A stretch of 64,000 nt of DNA from Sordaria brevicollis (GCA_033439795.1 JAUTDP010000002.1:186001-250000), one strand, 5' to 3'. Numbered from the stretch's first letter, positions 51,101-64,000 are shown. Notes: a model not told the origin generated them from the sequence alone. Program-made: numbers and translations.

Positions 51101-52290
51101 AAATAAAGGTATTCGAAAAGGGTAGGACGCTTTATTTATTTTAATTTTCCGTTTTCGTACATTTTATTAAATATTTTATTTAAAATTTCTATATCCTTTA
51201 AATTAAATTAATATAAGCGAAACGCGACCTTCTTATAGTATTAACTATTAATTAAATCGACGCGTAATATTTCATTTTCGTCGATAATAACGGTACCGGT
51301 ACCGTTATAAACGTTATATTTATTAATTACTATTTTAATTTTCTCGGTAAAAACTAGGTCCTCTATATAAATTATAACGCTAAAATTAAATTTAATTTCA
51401 AGGATATTCTCGACTTTACTAATTCCTAAAGATAAAGTCCTAATTTAAATTTATTTTATTAAACGGAACGAATTATCTTCTATTAAAGATTTATCTTCGG
51501 GAATTAATTTAGTAATTTCTTTTACCGCCCTATTAATTTTTAAATCTAATATAAGGGTTATTCTTTCTAATTCTTCTATATAATTAAATTCTTTTCTAAC
51601 TTCTTTATTTATAACGGTTAATATAGCCTAGGTTTGGTTAAAAAAAATCGATTTATACCTATTGAAATTAATATCCCGAATCGTTTGAAATTGTTAATTT
51701 CTATAAAATCGTATCGGAATTAGGTTCGGGTTTATTACTAAAATAAACTTAACTATATTTACGTCGAAGATATAATTGCGGATATATTTATTTTAAAATA
51801 CGAATATAAAATCCTTTAATATATTAGTTAATATAATAATATTAAAATAAATATAATTTATAAGTATTTATATTTTATAATATAATAGAATTATTATATT
51901 ATAATTAATTATAATTTTATAAGTAATTAACTTTACTCTATTATAGGTTTTAATAATTATACCGCGATACGAATCGACCTTTATTATATTAAATTTAAAA
52001 TCGATTAAAACCGTATTTAAAACGGTCTAGGACGTACCGAATAAAAATTTAGCCGGGAGTTTATTAATAACTTAAATTTTAATACGGAATTTAATTCGAA
52101 TTATTTTACCGTTTATTATTCCTATTATAAATAAATCGAAATTTATTTATTATTTTAAAATTATATTACCTCCTATAATATCGAAATTCTTTTCGACTAA
52201 ATTATCGAATTCGATGTTAACGCTTCCTCGAAAAAAATTTCGGTCGATAAAAATACTAAAGCAGCCTATATCGATATAAATTATATATTC
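48150..52290 (-). pseudogene. Element E pol remnant (PR, RT, IN, chromodomain)
   Basis: Minus-strand reading. Protease: YIDIGCFSIFIDRNFFRG near 52280-52225 (ancestral DTGCSxSLIDRxFL). RT: TVIYIDNIIIFNNITKEYF near 50770-50715 (YIDD to YIDN), then AYLLIRLLNYK, FGLIITEN and FKRYISINNFLKKFVP near 50510. Integrase: IDFIIGL near 49310, FDSFITVVYAFSKKVILI near 49240, VVISD near 49100, then KVGNKVIIQFYKGYNPVGEP near 48680-48630. Chromodomain: KIERLLKQRTI, VK-x-KSYNYESN, then FIENSR near 48330-48220. Stops at former Gln/Trp codons. Confidence 0.75.
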
Positions 52291-52299
52291 GGGGCCGAA

Positions 52300-55200
52300 T
52301 TCAGTAAATTAAAATATAATTTAAAGGAAAATATATAATATTCCTTCGATTTTAAAGGGTATCGGTTTAACGTTAATTATAAAAAGGTTAAGGCCGATTA
52401 ATTTAAAGCTTATTATTATTACAGTAATAACGTTCGGTTAAATAGGTTATAATTTTAATTTAAAGCTATAATAATCGTTATTCAAAGTATATTAGAATAT
52501 ATAGCGACGAATTTTAAATCGTTAACGGTATTTTTTATACGTAATTCGTTTTAAATTACTAAGAAATACGAAATAAATTAAAGATTAATTATATTTATTA
52601 ATTATATAATAAAACGTAAACGTAGCGTTAACGTCGATAAATATAAAAGTTTCTTTTTCGTTAAAATTAGAATAATAATTATATTCCTTAAAATTTTAAA
52701 TACGAAATTAACGGATTTCTTCGTCGGATTCGTTATTTATATTAATAATAATTTCGCGTTCTTTATCGGTTAAGAAGGTACCGTCGGAGCGGTATACGCC
52801 GGGCTTAACCTAGCGGTAGTATAAATATTTATATAGGCGGCGAATTTAAAATAACTTCCTATTCCCTTCTTTTTAAGGTTTATTTTTATTACGGGCCTTT
52901 TAACGGTTAAATTCGTTAGCGAAATCCTGTTTTTATTTACCCTAATAATTAAAATAGCGGTTTAAGTCGCGGGGCGGGTAATTTAGGCCGCGGCTATATA
53001 TAATAATATTTATAGGGGTTAGGGCGGCCTATTAATAATTCGATTCGGCTATAACGTAATAAAAACCGTTAATAAATAAATATTAAATTTTAAGGGCGGG
53101 TAGAATTAAACGAATATCTTCGAATAAGGTAAATTTTCCTTCTAATTCGGCTTTTATAAAACGAATATTAAAATCGGTATTATAGCCGCTAAAATTATTA
53201 ATTAAATTAAATCGATAAATTTCGGCTTTCTATTCGATATATTTAATAAAATTATTAGTCGATATATTATAGGATAATTCCTAAATTAATTAACGTAAAT
53301 TAAAGTAAATAGCGAATTAAATATAGGAATTAATATTAAGGGCGTTATTATCTTTAAATTCGTAATTCTAATGTAAGATTTAGAAAGTTGTAACGCAGAT
53401 CGGCTTATTAGTAATATAATCTTCGTACGAATATTTAATAAAATTGAATTTAATTAAAACTTAACTTTTCGTCGGCTTAAAATAAGTAATTAAAATAGCC
53501 TTCTAAATATCTAAATCGACCTTATAAATTATTCGCTATTAAAAATTTAATTAGGCTATTTATTAAATTTTAACTATTCTATAAAATAATTCGTTAAAAT
53601 TAAAGCCTAAATATTTAATACGGGCCGGGGTTATAATATTTAATATAATAAATTCGAAGAATAAATAAATTAATTTATAGTAAATATCCCCTTTATATAT
53701 ATAATATTTATAACTTTAATACTCAAACTCAAATATATCGGGGTAGAAAAAACCGGCCTATTTAACTTTCCATCCCTAAAAATTTCTATTAGAATTATCG
53801 CGGTTAAAAATACTATTAAAATTAATAGCGAATTTAATAACGATTTAATTTAAAGTTTAAACGTTATTATTAACGGTCGTTATTATTATAATTTAAATTA
53901 TAATAATAAATTTAACTCTACCGAATTAATTTTATTAATTTCCGCTCTAGCTTTAACCGGTAAATTAATTTTAAAATTAATCCTCCCCTTAACTTTAACT
54001 TTAAGTTTAATTACGTCTTTAAAATTAGGAATTACTATTACCCTAATTATAAAAGCTTATTTAAGACGTAAAATTAAAAAATCCTACTCTAAGGTCGAAA
54101 CCCGAACTAAATTATCCTATATTTCGTTTAAATATAATTTAAACGGTATTAATTAAAAGTTTTATAAATTTAGGGATTTAACTAACTACTTTCAATAGAA
54201 AAACTATTAAACTTAATAATAATTTTTAAAATATTTAAAACCGTAATTAATTTAATTTAATTAAAATACTTAATAGGTTCTAAATTAATTATTAATAATT
54301 ATTATAAGAAATCTCTAATATTATATCTAATAAATAATTATTAAGAAAATATATCGAATTAATTAAAAGAGGAAAAAAATTTTAAAAAGGGTTATAAAAT
54401 CGGGATAAAATTTTCTCCCTTTTCTTATCGATTTAATAGGGTAAGGATAGAATAAAAATAACTTTATATTAATTCTTTATTTTTTCCTCCAAATTCCTTA
54501 TTACATTAGTTCTTTCTTTACTTTTACTTTTCGATTTATTAAGCTCCACTTTATAAAATTTAAATTAAAAACGAAAATTATTTTAAAGGAAGAGCGGCTT
54601 TATAACGGATTAATCTCGGTATTAAATAGTATCTTCGTCGTCCGTAACCGATTCTATAATTATTCGAAAATTTAAACCGGTATTTTCCGTCGGCTTATTT
54701 CTAAAATTACTTTCCTAATAAAGTTTCTTAACTAAGCCTAAACCGAACGAATTAGCGGTTTAATCCTTTTAGGATAAAGGAGAATTTAATAATCGGGGTT
54801 CTCGCTATATATAATTACTAATTTAAATTAATAAAGGAAGGGACGGGGTATCGATTTATATAGGAAACGGATTACTTTAAATTAGTTATAGTCTATAATA
54901 AGCTTTAAAATCTTCTATATAATTCTAAAAGTCTTTTATTAATATAAAAAATTAGGTAAATACCCCTTACGGATTTAAATTAGGTTATATTATAATTAAT
55001 ATCCTAAGGGCGTTTAGGAATTCTTTATTATTTATACTAATTCGAAATAAAGTATATATTAATAATAATTATAATATATAAGAAGGCTCCCGAAATAAAT
55101 ATATTAAGGATTAAATTTTTCGTACTATTGTTTAACGTATTTCGTTTTAATATCTAATTCGCGATTTAAAAAAGCCGGGTAATTATAAATATAAAATATC

Positions 55201-56440
55201 CTTTAACTTAAGGGTTATATTAAAAACGAATTTAGATTCGATATATTAATATCTTCCTATTTCGGGGCGGACTTTAATATTCGAAGTATTAATAGCGGTA
55301 ATAATTTAATTACGCTTCTCCAACTCGGGTTGGGTTTTAAATTCGGGTTTGGTATTAATCCTACGATTAATTATAATAAAATAATATCGAATTCCCGTAG
55401 GAAATGAAATTAAATACTTCTCCGATTTAAGTTGGGCGTTAATTTAAAAATTAATATTAATAAAAGGATAATAACCTCCCGTAGGAAATAAGGTTTAATA
55501 CCTTTCCGATTCGGTTCGGGCTTTAATTTAGTAATTAACGTCGGTAAAAAAACGTCGAATTTTTAAAAGAAACGAAGTTCAATACTTTTTTAATTAAATT
55601 TTAATTATTTATAATAAATTAAGTGTAGATTTATCGTTTAAAGCGGTATAGGGGTCGTCCTTATCGGTTTTTAAACCGGTATTTATTTTACTTTTAGGAA
55701 TAGAAACGTTTACTTCATTTAAAGAAAATAACGGGTTATAAAAGTAATATAAACCGGAATTTAATATAAGTAAATATTATAAATTTATAATAATTATATA
55801 TTTTATATATAATATTTAATTTTATACGTATTCGGGGTTTGAAACGTCGTAATAAAAGAAAATAGGGTAATTACCAAATTTATAATTAAATTTTATACTA
55901 TTATTATTACTTTAAGAAAATAAATTATCTTAATTATTAAATTAATTAAAAGAATTTTAAATATCGGGCGTAAATAGGACGAATTATTCAATTTATAGAA
56001 ATATAATAAAAGATTAATTATTTTTAATAAATCTAATAACTTACTTAAAAAAGCTTTTAGAAATATAATAATCTAAACTTTAATAAATTAAATATAGGGG
56101 TAATATTATTAACCGTTTCGTAATTTAAATTAACGTTAATAATATTAATTTAATATTTAAAAATTGCGGTAAAGAATTAATAACCGTTTTAAATCGTCTT
56201 TTTAAACTATTTAACGCGATTCGGTATTATAACGTTACCGGATTCGCGTAAATAAAATCTAATACGTACCGAAGGTCCTATTAAATTATAAAGTTTTTAG
56301 GGTCGAATATAAATATTAATAATTAATAAAATAGGATAAAAAATAATAATAATGCAAAATGGGGCCAAACCGAAGCGTTAAAAAACTCTTCGGGTTGGGT
56401 ATTTATTATAAAGTTTCTAAAAGAAAAGAAGAATATTAAT
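52300..56440 (-). pseudogene. Element E gag region remnant
   Basis: About 4 kb between the 5' LTR (56467-56709) and protease on the minus strand. RIP-saturated. I could not find a clear CCHC knuckle or capsid motif, so this is assigned by position only. Confidence 0.4.
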
Positions 56441-56466
56441 AGCTAAAGCTATTATTAGGTACTATT

Positions 56467-56709
56467 TATTAAATAATACAAATTTATAATGTAAAGTCCT
56501 TAATAGATTAAATAATTATAGAATACGATAATTAATTTAGGAGAGAAATCGAATCGAAGCTCGACTTCTCGGTTATCTATTTATATATAGGAATCAATTC
56601 GGGTCGTCTTTAACCCAACTCTTATAATACCTAAAGGAGAAGGTGAGTCTACGACCGATTTGATGTCGAATCGTAGCTCGTCCCGACTTATTCCCTCCTT
56701 CCCTTCACA
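56467..56709 (-). repeat. Element E LTR, right copy (5' LTR)
   Basis: 243 bp; the right third is nearly unmutated (gatttgatgtcgaatcgtagc, ttcccttcaca), the left part strongly mutated, the mirror of the other copy. Ends TTCACA directly followed by the target copy ATAGC. Confidence 0.9.
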
Positions 56710-56714
56710 ATAGC

Positions 56715-59700
56715 CGTATATATATACCCCTTCGTCCAACCCGGTTATAATAATAATAAAGTTTATTTATTTACAATTAAAGAAATTATAATTTATTTAT
56801 AAAATAGTTATTATAATTTCGAAGTAAATAAACGTATTCGTAATAAATATAAATCTTTTACTATATAAAATAGCGACCGATTTAAGGATTTTAAAATAGA
56901 ATTTATCCATTTAGCGGGATATTATAATATCCTTAAGGAATAATAAATATTTAATATATATTATAAAATTATTAAAAAATTATACATCCTTACCGAAATA
57001 ATTTACTATATTAATTATATTTATAAAAAATACGTTAATTTATTATAAAGATTAAATAAGAATTTCTATATTAATAAAAAAATCGTTCTAATTTTTAAAA
57101 CCGTAAGATTTAGGAAATTAATTAAAAATATAAATATATATTTCGCTACCCCCCCGGGAAATTGCCCGCCGACCTATAATTATTTTCCGGGGTTATTTTT
57201 AATATATAAGAAACTTATTAAGGAGGAAATTATATGATAATATTAAGAGGGTAAGTATTTTATTTATTAAGAAAAAGGATATATAAATTTTATTTACCTA
57301 TTGAAATTTTAATTAGATAAAATATATTAAACTAAGATTAACGTTATTTATACGGATTTATTTAATAGGGAATTCGAATTGGAGGAAAACAAGGTTACCG
57401 AATAAAAATAAGAATAGGAATAGCCGGAATTGGATTATAATTTAGAAAATTAAACCGCCCGGGATAAATTATCTCCTATTTAAATAAAATATCGATATTA
57501 CTATTAATAATTAATAAGAAGAATAATAAGAAATTAAAAGAGTAAAAGATATTCAATATTACGGAATATTTAGAGAGGGGCCTAACTTTTATTATTAAAT
57601 ATATTATAATTTAAAATAGATATTCTATTACTATTTATAATATATTTATTAATATAGGAGTTAACGTTTATATTTTAGTAAGCGAAAAGTTTATTATAAA
57701 ATTGGTAAGATTATTAAAATTAAAAAATTAAAGGCCGTTAAAAAAAGATTAGTACGAAGTTATAATAACGTATTACCCGATATTATTGGTTTAATTATAA
57801 AAGCGTTATTAAAGGTTTAGGGATATAAATTCTTAAATAAAACCCTTTTAATATTATTTAATATAAAGAAAGAAATAATTTTAAGGAAAGTATAATTAAC
57901 CTACTATAAAACTTTACCCGATTATTCTAATAATTAATTTATTTTTTTTTAAAAATTTTATTAAAGTATTTTAAAATAAGGATATTGAAATCGGGAAGCG
58001 ATTTAAATTATTATACGATTTTACTTTTTAGGATAATATATATTAGAAAGAATATTTAATAAATTTTAAAAATACACGGCGAATTGATAAAATATTATTA
58101 TAAATACAAATACCCAAAGTAGACTAGGCTACGAAGGAAGTTCGCAAATTTAACGCTATTATTGTAACGCTTTAAAATAAAACGGAGGAAATTAAAAAAA
58201 AAAAATAAAGAAGGAAATAAATTTATAAACTATATAACGAATAATTACCCGCTTAGAAGGGATACCGACGGAAATACTTTATACCCTATAACGCGAAAAT
58301 TGTAAAACGCCTAAAATTGTATTAAATAATATATAGAAACCTAAAAGTATATATATAATTAAATATCGTTACTATAATAAAGAAGAATAAATAATAAAAA
58401 TATATTAAATAAATTGGGAATTATTCGATAGGATTAAATACGAATATATTTTAACGGCCGAATTTATTAAATTTAAATTTATTAAAAATTCTTATAAATA
58501 AAGTAAGGATTTATTTCTATATTAGGATATTAAAGGTCCCTACCGCTTGGAAAAAGCTTTTATATAAATTAAATAAAGATTTTATAATTATATTCTAATT
58601 GGAATTATAATTTTAAACTATTATATTAAAAAAAGAGAAATTATCGAAGAGATTAATCTATACGAAATTAACGGTATTATTAAAATTTATTAAATAGAAT
58701 TATTACCCGACGACGATAAAGATTACCGCTAATTAATCGTAAATAAATTACCAAAACGATATTAGGATAAAATTTACGTCTTTAATAAAAAGGATTCTAA
58801 TATATTACCCGATTTAAAAAATAAGATTAATTATAAAATTAAATTAGAGGAGGGTAAATTAATAAAAGACTTCGGATATAATTTATTATATAAAATAACC
58901 CTAGAAGAATTAAAAGAATACTAATAATATATTACGGATAATTTATAAAAAGGGTTTATCGAAGTTAATTTCGCCCTATAGGCCGCCTTAATCCTATTCG
59001 TATTTAAAATTAACGGAAATTTACGTTTCTATATAGATTATAGAAAATTTAACGCGTTAATTAAGAAGGACCGTTATCCCCTACCCTTAATTAAAGAAAT
59101 TTTAATACGAATTATTAAAATAAAAATTTTTACTAAAATCGATATTAAATAAACGTTTTATTATATTAAAATATATTTTAATTACAAAGATTTTATAACG
59201 TTCCGAATTCGGTATAATATATATAAATATAAAATACTACTTTTCGGATTAACCGGGGGATTATTTTCATTTTAACGGTTTATTAACGACGTTTTAATAA
59301 GTTATTTAAACGATTTTTATAACGTTTATATCGATAATATCTTAATTTTCTTAAAAATTTAGGAAGAATATAATATTTATATTGATAAAATATTATCCCA
59401 ATTAAAAAAAACCAATTTATAGGCCGATATTAAAAAATACGAATTTAATGTTATTAAAATTAAATTTCTAGGATTTATTATTAACACCGATAGTATTTCG
59501 GTCGATCCGGAAAAGGTTTAAACTATTTAAAATTAAAAAACGCTATATATAATTAAAAGGGTATAAATTTTTTTAGGATTCCATAATTTCTATTATAAAT
59601 TTATAAAAGATTATAATTATAAAATTAAGCCCTTAACGAACTTTACGAAGAAAGACTAATCTTTTAAATAAAACGAACGGTATAAAGAGGCGTTTTAAAC

Positions 59701-62250
59701 CTTTAAGAATATACTTTTTAACGCCCTATTTTTAGCCTACTTTAATTATAAAAAGGAAATTCGTATCGAAACGGATATTAATAACGGGGTATATATTAGA
59801 ATAATAAATTAATATTAAGAAAAAGATAATAAATAATACCCAGTAATTTTTTATTCGGAATTAATAAATACGGCGGAATTAAATTACCCTATTTATAATA
59901 AAAAATTATTAATAGTTATAAAAGGATTGGATTAGTAACGATTAGAATTTAAAGGAGTAAAACTATTTTTCGTTTATATAAATTATTAAATATTAGAATA
60001 CTTTAGAGAGAAAAGAATATTAAATAGAAAATAAATATAATAATTAAAAACGTTATTAGAATATTAATTTAAAATAATATATAAATTAAGGAAGGATAAC
60101 GTTACTACCGACGCTTTATTAAGAAAGTTAGAGGATTTAAAAACTATAAAAGTTAAGAAAGAGGATTAATTTATATTAAAGATATTGAAATAGAATAACA
60201 ATAAATTTTTTACATTTATTAATAATAAATTATTTATAGAAGAACCCGTAATTAATTTATATAAATATTTAAGTATAAATAACAATTTAAAAGTATTAAT
60301 AATAATTATAGAAATTAATTACAATTTAGTTAACGAATTGGTTAAAATTAATTAATTTATAAATTCGCTATCGATTTAGAGGGAAATAATTAAGAAAGAA
60401 GATTCTAAATTTAAAGACCGTAATAAATTATTATTACGGGAGAATAAATTAATCGTACCGGAGGATAATAATTTATATATTAAATTAATTAAAATAGCTT
60501 ATTATTTAATTATAATAATATACCTAGGACGTTCGAAAATTAGGAGGATAATATATAACCGATATTAATAGCCCAATTTGGCCGCTAATATATATTATTA
60601 TATCGATAATTACTAAATTTATAAATTATCGAAGGCCCTATATAATAAGACCCTAGGTTTATTATATTCGGTATTATTATTAAAGGATTACCGATTATTC
60701 GCCGCCCTAATAGTTAATTTTAAATTAATATTATTAAACCGTTATAAATTCGATATACTAATAATAGTAATAAATAGGTTTACGAAGGCAAATTAAAGCG
60801 TACCGTATAAATAATTTATAATTACCCGGGATATAACTCTATTATTCTATTAAAAATTATATAAATTATATAGGTTATTATTGGAAGTAATTAGCGATTA
60901 TAGACCCTAATTTATATTATAAATAATATAAGAATTGTCCGCTCTATTAGGTATTAAGTAGAAATTAATTACGTCGGGATACTTATAAACGGCTAAATAA
61001 ATCGAAAATTTATACTAATATATTAATTAACGTTTATAGTTTTATATTAATTATAATTAAAATAATTAATTAGAATATATATTAACTTTTAATATTATTA
61101 GGCTAATTTATTATATAATAATTTAAATAGATTATCCCTATGTAAAATAATTATAGGTTATATTATATTTAGTATTTTAGATTAAGAAATACAAAATAAT
61201 CCGAAATTACCGAAAAAGGAAATAAACTAATAGGAGGCTTATTAATTAATAAAGCGGATAAAAAAATATTATTAAATTATAAAGGAAAGTATTAAAAAAG
61301 TATAATAATAATAAATAACGTAAATTAATAAATATTATAGAGAATTAAATTTCGGAATTAGGGATCGCGTTTTTATTATTAAAAAGGGTTGGAGTATTAA
61401 CCGCCCTAATAATAAATTCGATTATAAATTAATAAAAATATTCTATTTAATTAAGGTTATAAAAAGATATTTATATAAATTCGAAATTTTAGAGGGATAG
61501 AGAGGAATTATAATTTATTATGTAGATCGGTTGTATTTGTACCCGAATAATTTATTATTAGGATAAGGAAATAAGAACCTACCGGGTAAAATAATTAGGG
61601 ATAAGGAAGAATAAGAGGTTAAGAGAATAATTTTATCGAAAGTAATAAAGGGGAAATTAGAATATTAAATAGAATAAAAAAGATAAGATCCTAATTTAAA
61701 ATGAGGATGTCTATTCGTACTGTTAAAAACGTCTTGTCGGACTGTAGTCCAAAAATATCTTCAACTTTTTTTAGCCAAGGAAATTAATAATAAGGAGGAA
61801 AATAAGTATAAAATATAGAGCAAATTATACTAAATTTCATAAAAATAGTCTTGAAATATACCGCGTCCACTATCCCATTTTAAATTAGTTTATATATTTT
61901 TTAAATAAAGGAAAATTTTATTTCTCAATCTTGATAGATAGTAGGCTTTAACGTGGACTTCGCTCTACCGTAGGACCCTTATAATATAATATAGAAAATG
62001 AAAAAAATTCCGATATACTTTTTATACTTAAACACCTTAGTTTCGTTAAACTACAATTTATTTACCTTATTTTATTTTTTTGGACCATAGTCCGACAAGA
62101 CGTTTCTAACAGTACGAATAGACTACCTCTTTAAAATTTTAATTAATAAATAATTTTAAAAATTTAATAAAATTATTACGAAATTATTATAAGGATAACG
62201 AAAAGATGTTTAGACCGCTAAAAAGGTTAAAGGAATAGTTAATAGGAAAT
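56715..62250 (+). pseudogene. Element D gag end and pol remnant
   Basis: Plus-strand reading. Zinc knuckle at about 57250-57300: KYFIY-x-EKGYIN then IY, i.e. CFxCxxxGHxxxxC with Cys/His turned to Tyr. Protease IYNIFINIGVNVYIL near 57650. RT: KIKIFTKIDIK, FRIRYNIYKYKILLFGLTGG, VYIDNILIF near 59330 (YIDD to YIDN), KIKFLGFIINTDSISVDPEK, FLGFHNFYYKFIKDY. RNase H: IRIETDINNGVY, ELNYPIYNKKLL near 59760-59910. Integrase: IIVINRFTKAN near 60770 (Asp to Asn), VISDYRP near 60890, LSALLGIK. Chromodomain KGKLEY-x-IE-x-K-x-QDPNLK near 61640-61690, cut by the MITE and continuing after 62137 (NKIITKLL / LRNYYKDNEKM in the next frame). Confidence 0.85.
61703..62129. mobile_element. 427-bp MITE with 53-bp inverted repeats in the D chromodomain
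   Basis: Inverted repeats 61703-61755 and 62077-62129 match at 48 of 53 positions and start GAGG..GTCTATTCGTAC. They are flanked by a perfect 8-bp duplication TTTAAAAT (61695-61702 and 62130-62137). The interior has no transposase. It retains many CpA/TpG, in contrast with the host element. Size, GAG/CTC ends and 8-bp target size match the MITE at 39981-40401, though the repeat sequences differ. Confidence 0.85.
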
Positions 62251-62404
62251 AAGGAGCCGTATAAAAAGGATAAAAAATTAAAAGAAGGATTAAAGGTTAA
62301 TTTAAGAAGGAGAATAATAGTAAAAAAATAAAGAAATAAAGTATATAGGATAGAAGGAGTAATTGAAATTCTAAAGCTAAATTTTAACCCGGAGGGGGGG
62401 GTAA

Positions 62405-62744
62405 TATAACGATATAGGTTTAACGACTATAGTGCCGGGTCCCTATAATTAGGGTATTAAGACGTATAAATTATTCGTTATATTAAACTTTGGCTTTTGG
62501 TTAGTGGACTAAATTTAACGACTATTTAATAGGGTTTAATAAAGTTATTACGACTTAGCGACCGTTTAATAAGTACGTAGTCGCTAATAACCTTTTATAT
62601 ATTATTAGGTGGTTTGGTATAAGATTAGACCTCTATACCTAGATTTTAACCTTTCTATTCTTCTTCTCTTTAGCTTTAATTATTTATTTGAATTGTATAT
62701 ATTTGCCGTGCTACGTCATTATACGCCTATATTGCAGTCTAATA
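62405..62744 (+). repeat. Element D 3' LTR
   Basis: 340 bp, starts tataacgatatagg, ends tctaata; same length as the 5' LTR. Here the last 80 bp are the unmutated part (gccgtgctacgtcattatacgcc), the first half is RIP-mutated. A 76-codon ATG frame over this LTR (62609-62839) is accidental. Confidence 0.9.
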
Positions 62745-62749
62745 ATACT

Positions 62750-64000
62750 AAGATTATCGAATTCTTTATATTCTTTATTAAGATTAAAGAATATACCGTT
62801 TCGACGAATAAATTTTTTAATATTTATAAAAGAAATTAACTTCTTAAAACGAATTCCGTTTAATTAAATATAATAATAAATATTTCCTTTAATAATATTA
62901 ACGACTTTATAAGGATTTTTCTATTTATAATTTAATTTCTTAATAATATTTATATTAATTCCCCGAATATTATTATAAATAAGGATAAAATCTTTAATAT
63001 TAATAATAGCGTTTTTTAATTTTATTTTATAGAAATTAACGGAATTTCTTCGCGTAGTAGTTTTTTTCCTAATATCGGTAGCCTTTTCGGCCGTCTATTG
63101 AAAGCGGTACTTAATATTATAATATATTTAAACGACGGCGACGATTAACTTATTTATTATATATTTCTCTAAATATTTTTCTTATTCGATTAACTTTTAA
63201 AATAAATAATCGAATTTAAAAGGTATAATAGGATTATAATTATAGGCTAATTAAAAAGGAATAAATCCGTAGTTATTATAAATAGTAGTATAATTAATAA
63301 AAAGGATATAAGGGAATAAATCCCTCTATCCCTTATTAATTTCTTCTATTAATTTAATTAATATTATAATAATTATTAAATACCTTTATTTATTAATTCC
63401 GTTAATTTAGTAATTATAAAACGCTATTTGTATTAATAGGATTTAGAAGTTATTAAATACTTCGGTAAATTCTTTTTAAAATTCGGAATTATTATTAATA
63501 AAAATACTAAAAGGATATCCCTAATATAAAAATACTTCGTAGAGGAAAATAATAATATATTTCGACGTTAATACTAAAAGAACTTTTGCTTTTATATAAT
63601 TTATTAAATTATTTCTAACTTCAATTAACGCTTATCGTTTTCCTTTTCCGCCTAATAAATATTAAACGTTTAAAATCTACCGGTTAAAAGGTTAAGGAAT
63701 TGGAAATAATTATTTATACCTATCTTTATAATATTTAGGAGCGTATATTTAATAAATAATATAATTATAGATTATATTTTCGATTTAAATATATATTTTA
63801 TATTAATAATAATATTTAATAATCCGTTTATAAATTCCTTCCTTTCTTCGATAACCGGCTTCGTTATAATAATATTATATAATTAATTCCTATTATATTT
63901 TATTATTAATTAAAAGATAAAGGTAAATACGTTTATAAATTGTTCGTAATTAAAGCTTTCGATAATAAACGAAATACTTAAGGGCATTTTTCTTAAAAAT
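62750..64000 (-). pseudogene. Element F pol remnant: integrase C-terminal half
   Basis: Minus-strand reading, running off the right edge. FLYEVFLY near 63540, SIFINNNSEF-x-KEFTEVFN near 63510-63460 is the (I)VxDNGSEFxxEF block of integrase. Next come EINKG-x-RDLFPYILFINYTT near 63350-63290, and FIPF-x-LAYNYNPIIPF near 63260 (SPFELVFGYNPxLPI). Then NAIINIKDFILIYNNIRG, IKKLNYK-x-KNPYKVVNI near 62960-62900, and LISFINIKKFIRRN near 62840-62800. This matches the long C-terminal domain of fungal Ty3/gypsy integrases. Stops at former Trp/Gln codons. RT must lie right of the window. Confidence 0.8.

Larger units (their letters stand above)
45376..56709 (-). mobile_element. Element E: long Ty3/gypsy element nested in D
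   Basis: 11,334 bp between two 243-bp LTRs with a perfect 5-bp duplication ATAGC (45371-45375 and 56710-56714). Minus-strand order: gag region (56440-52300), protease (about 52280-52200), RT (51200-50300), integrase (49400-48590), chromodomain (48350-48150). About 2.5 kb then remain before the 3' LTR (45376-45618), in which the opposite strand is unusually open. RT and integrase belong to a fungal gypsy lineage different from A-D. RIP-saturated except for the LTRs. Confidence 0.88.
42578..62744 (+). mobile_element. Element D: Ty3/gypsy chromovirus, split by E and a MITE
   Basis: Two 340-bp LTRs and a perfect 5-bp duplication ATACT (42573-42577 and 62745-62749). It spans 20.2 kb, but 11.3 kb is nested element E and 0.43 kb a MITE, leaving a typical element of about 8.4 kb. 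Plus-strand order: gag (42918-45370 and 56715-57300), protease (57630-57700), RT (58950-59600), RNase H (59700-60150), integrase (60450-61150), chromodomain (61580-61690 and beyond the MITE). The polypurine tract GGAGGGGGGGGTAA lies directly before the 3' LTR. Inserted in element F. Confidence 0.9.

Noticed and set aside
36961..64000. Regional centromere
   Set aside because: RIP-dead nested retroelements are compatible with a Neurospora-type centromere, but sequence alone cannot show it; CENP-A ChIP would be needed.

Overview
The window looks like a chromosome segment of a filamentous ascomycete (Pezizomycotina) with a strongly compartmentalised genome. Spliceosomal introns of 60-70 bp, a 2EXR-type fragment and an OPT transporter point that way. 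So does the state of the repeats: about 56 kb is extremely AT-rich, CpA and TpG are scarce, CpG is kept and TpA is abundant. This is the footprint of repeat-induced point mutation (RIP). Species cannot be named from the sequence.

Left RIP block (1-28875). Positions 1-6482 hold a minus-strand Ty3/gypsy element (A) running off the left edge. Next comes a hAT transposon (hAT-1, right end 16912) that carries a complete minus-strand chromovirus-like gypsy element (B, 7985-15862, 204-bp LTRs). hAT-1 cuts into a 2EXR gene, of which only the first 97 codons remain (16913-17203, minus). Sixty bp upstream of that start codon sits a second hAT copy (hAT-2, 17264-28875, near-perfect 8-bp target duplication) with a complete plus-strand chromovirus (C, 17846-26145, 267-bp LTRs) nested inside.

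Unique island (28884-36960). It contains a 275-bp MITE with TA target sites (29335-29609), an oligopeptide-transporter (OPT) gene on the plus strand (30499-35032) and a small acidic, repeat-containing hypothetical gene on the minus strand (35255-36082). The OPT gene is split in its second exon by a 1,874-bp non-autonomous hAT-like element (31081-32954) with CAGGG ends, a perfect CCTGCGCC target duplication and arrays of CTAGTAC motifs. Taking out the element plus one duplication restores the reading frame exactly. The first exon also seems to carry a one-base frameshift.

Right RIP block (36961-64000). A 5-kb unclassified degraded stretch holds a 421-bp MITE (39981-40401). It is followed by a three-level nest. 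A minus-strand gypsy element (F, pieces at 42240-42572 and 62750-64000) was split by a plus-strand chromovirus (D, 42578-62744, 340-bp LTRs, target site ATACT). D was split by an 11.3-kb minus-strand gypsy element (E, 45376-56709, 243-bp LTRs, target site ATAGC). A 427-bp MITE (61703-62129) interrupts the D chromodomain.

The only genes that look non-repetitive are the 2EXR remnant, the OPT transporter and the acidic hypothetical protein; two of the three have been broken by hAT-type insertions. Removing the insertions places the 2EXR gene and the OPT gene next to each other, transcribed away from each other. Domain coordinates inside RIP-mutated elements are approximate (about +/-50 bp) because they come from reading through stop codons by eye.
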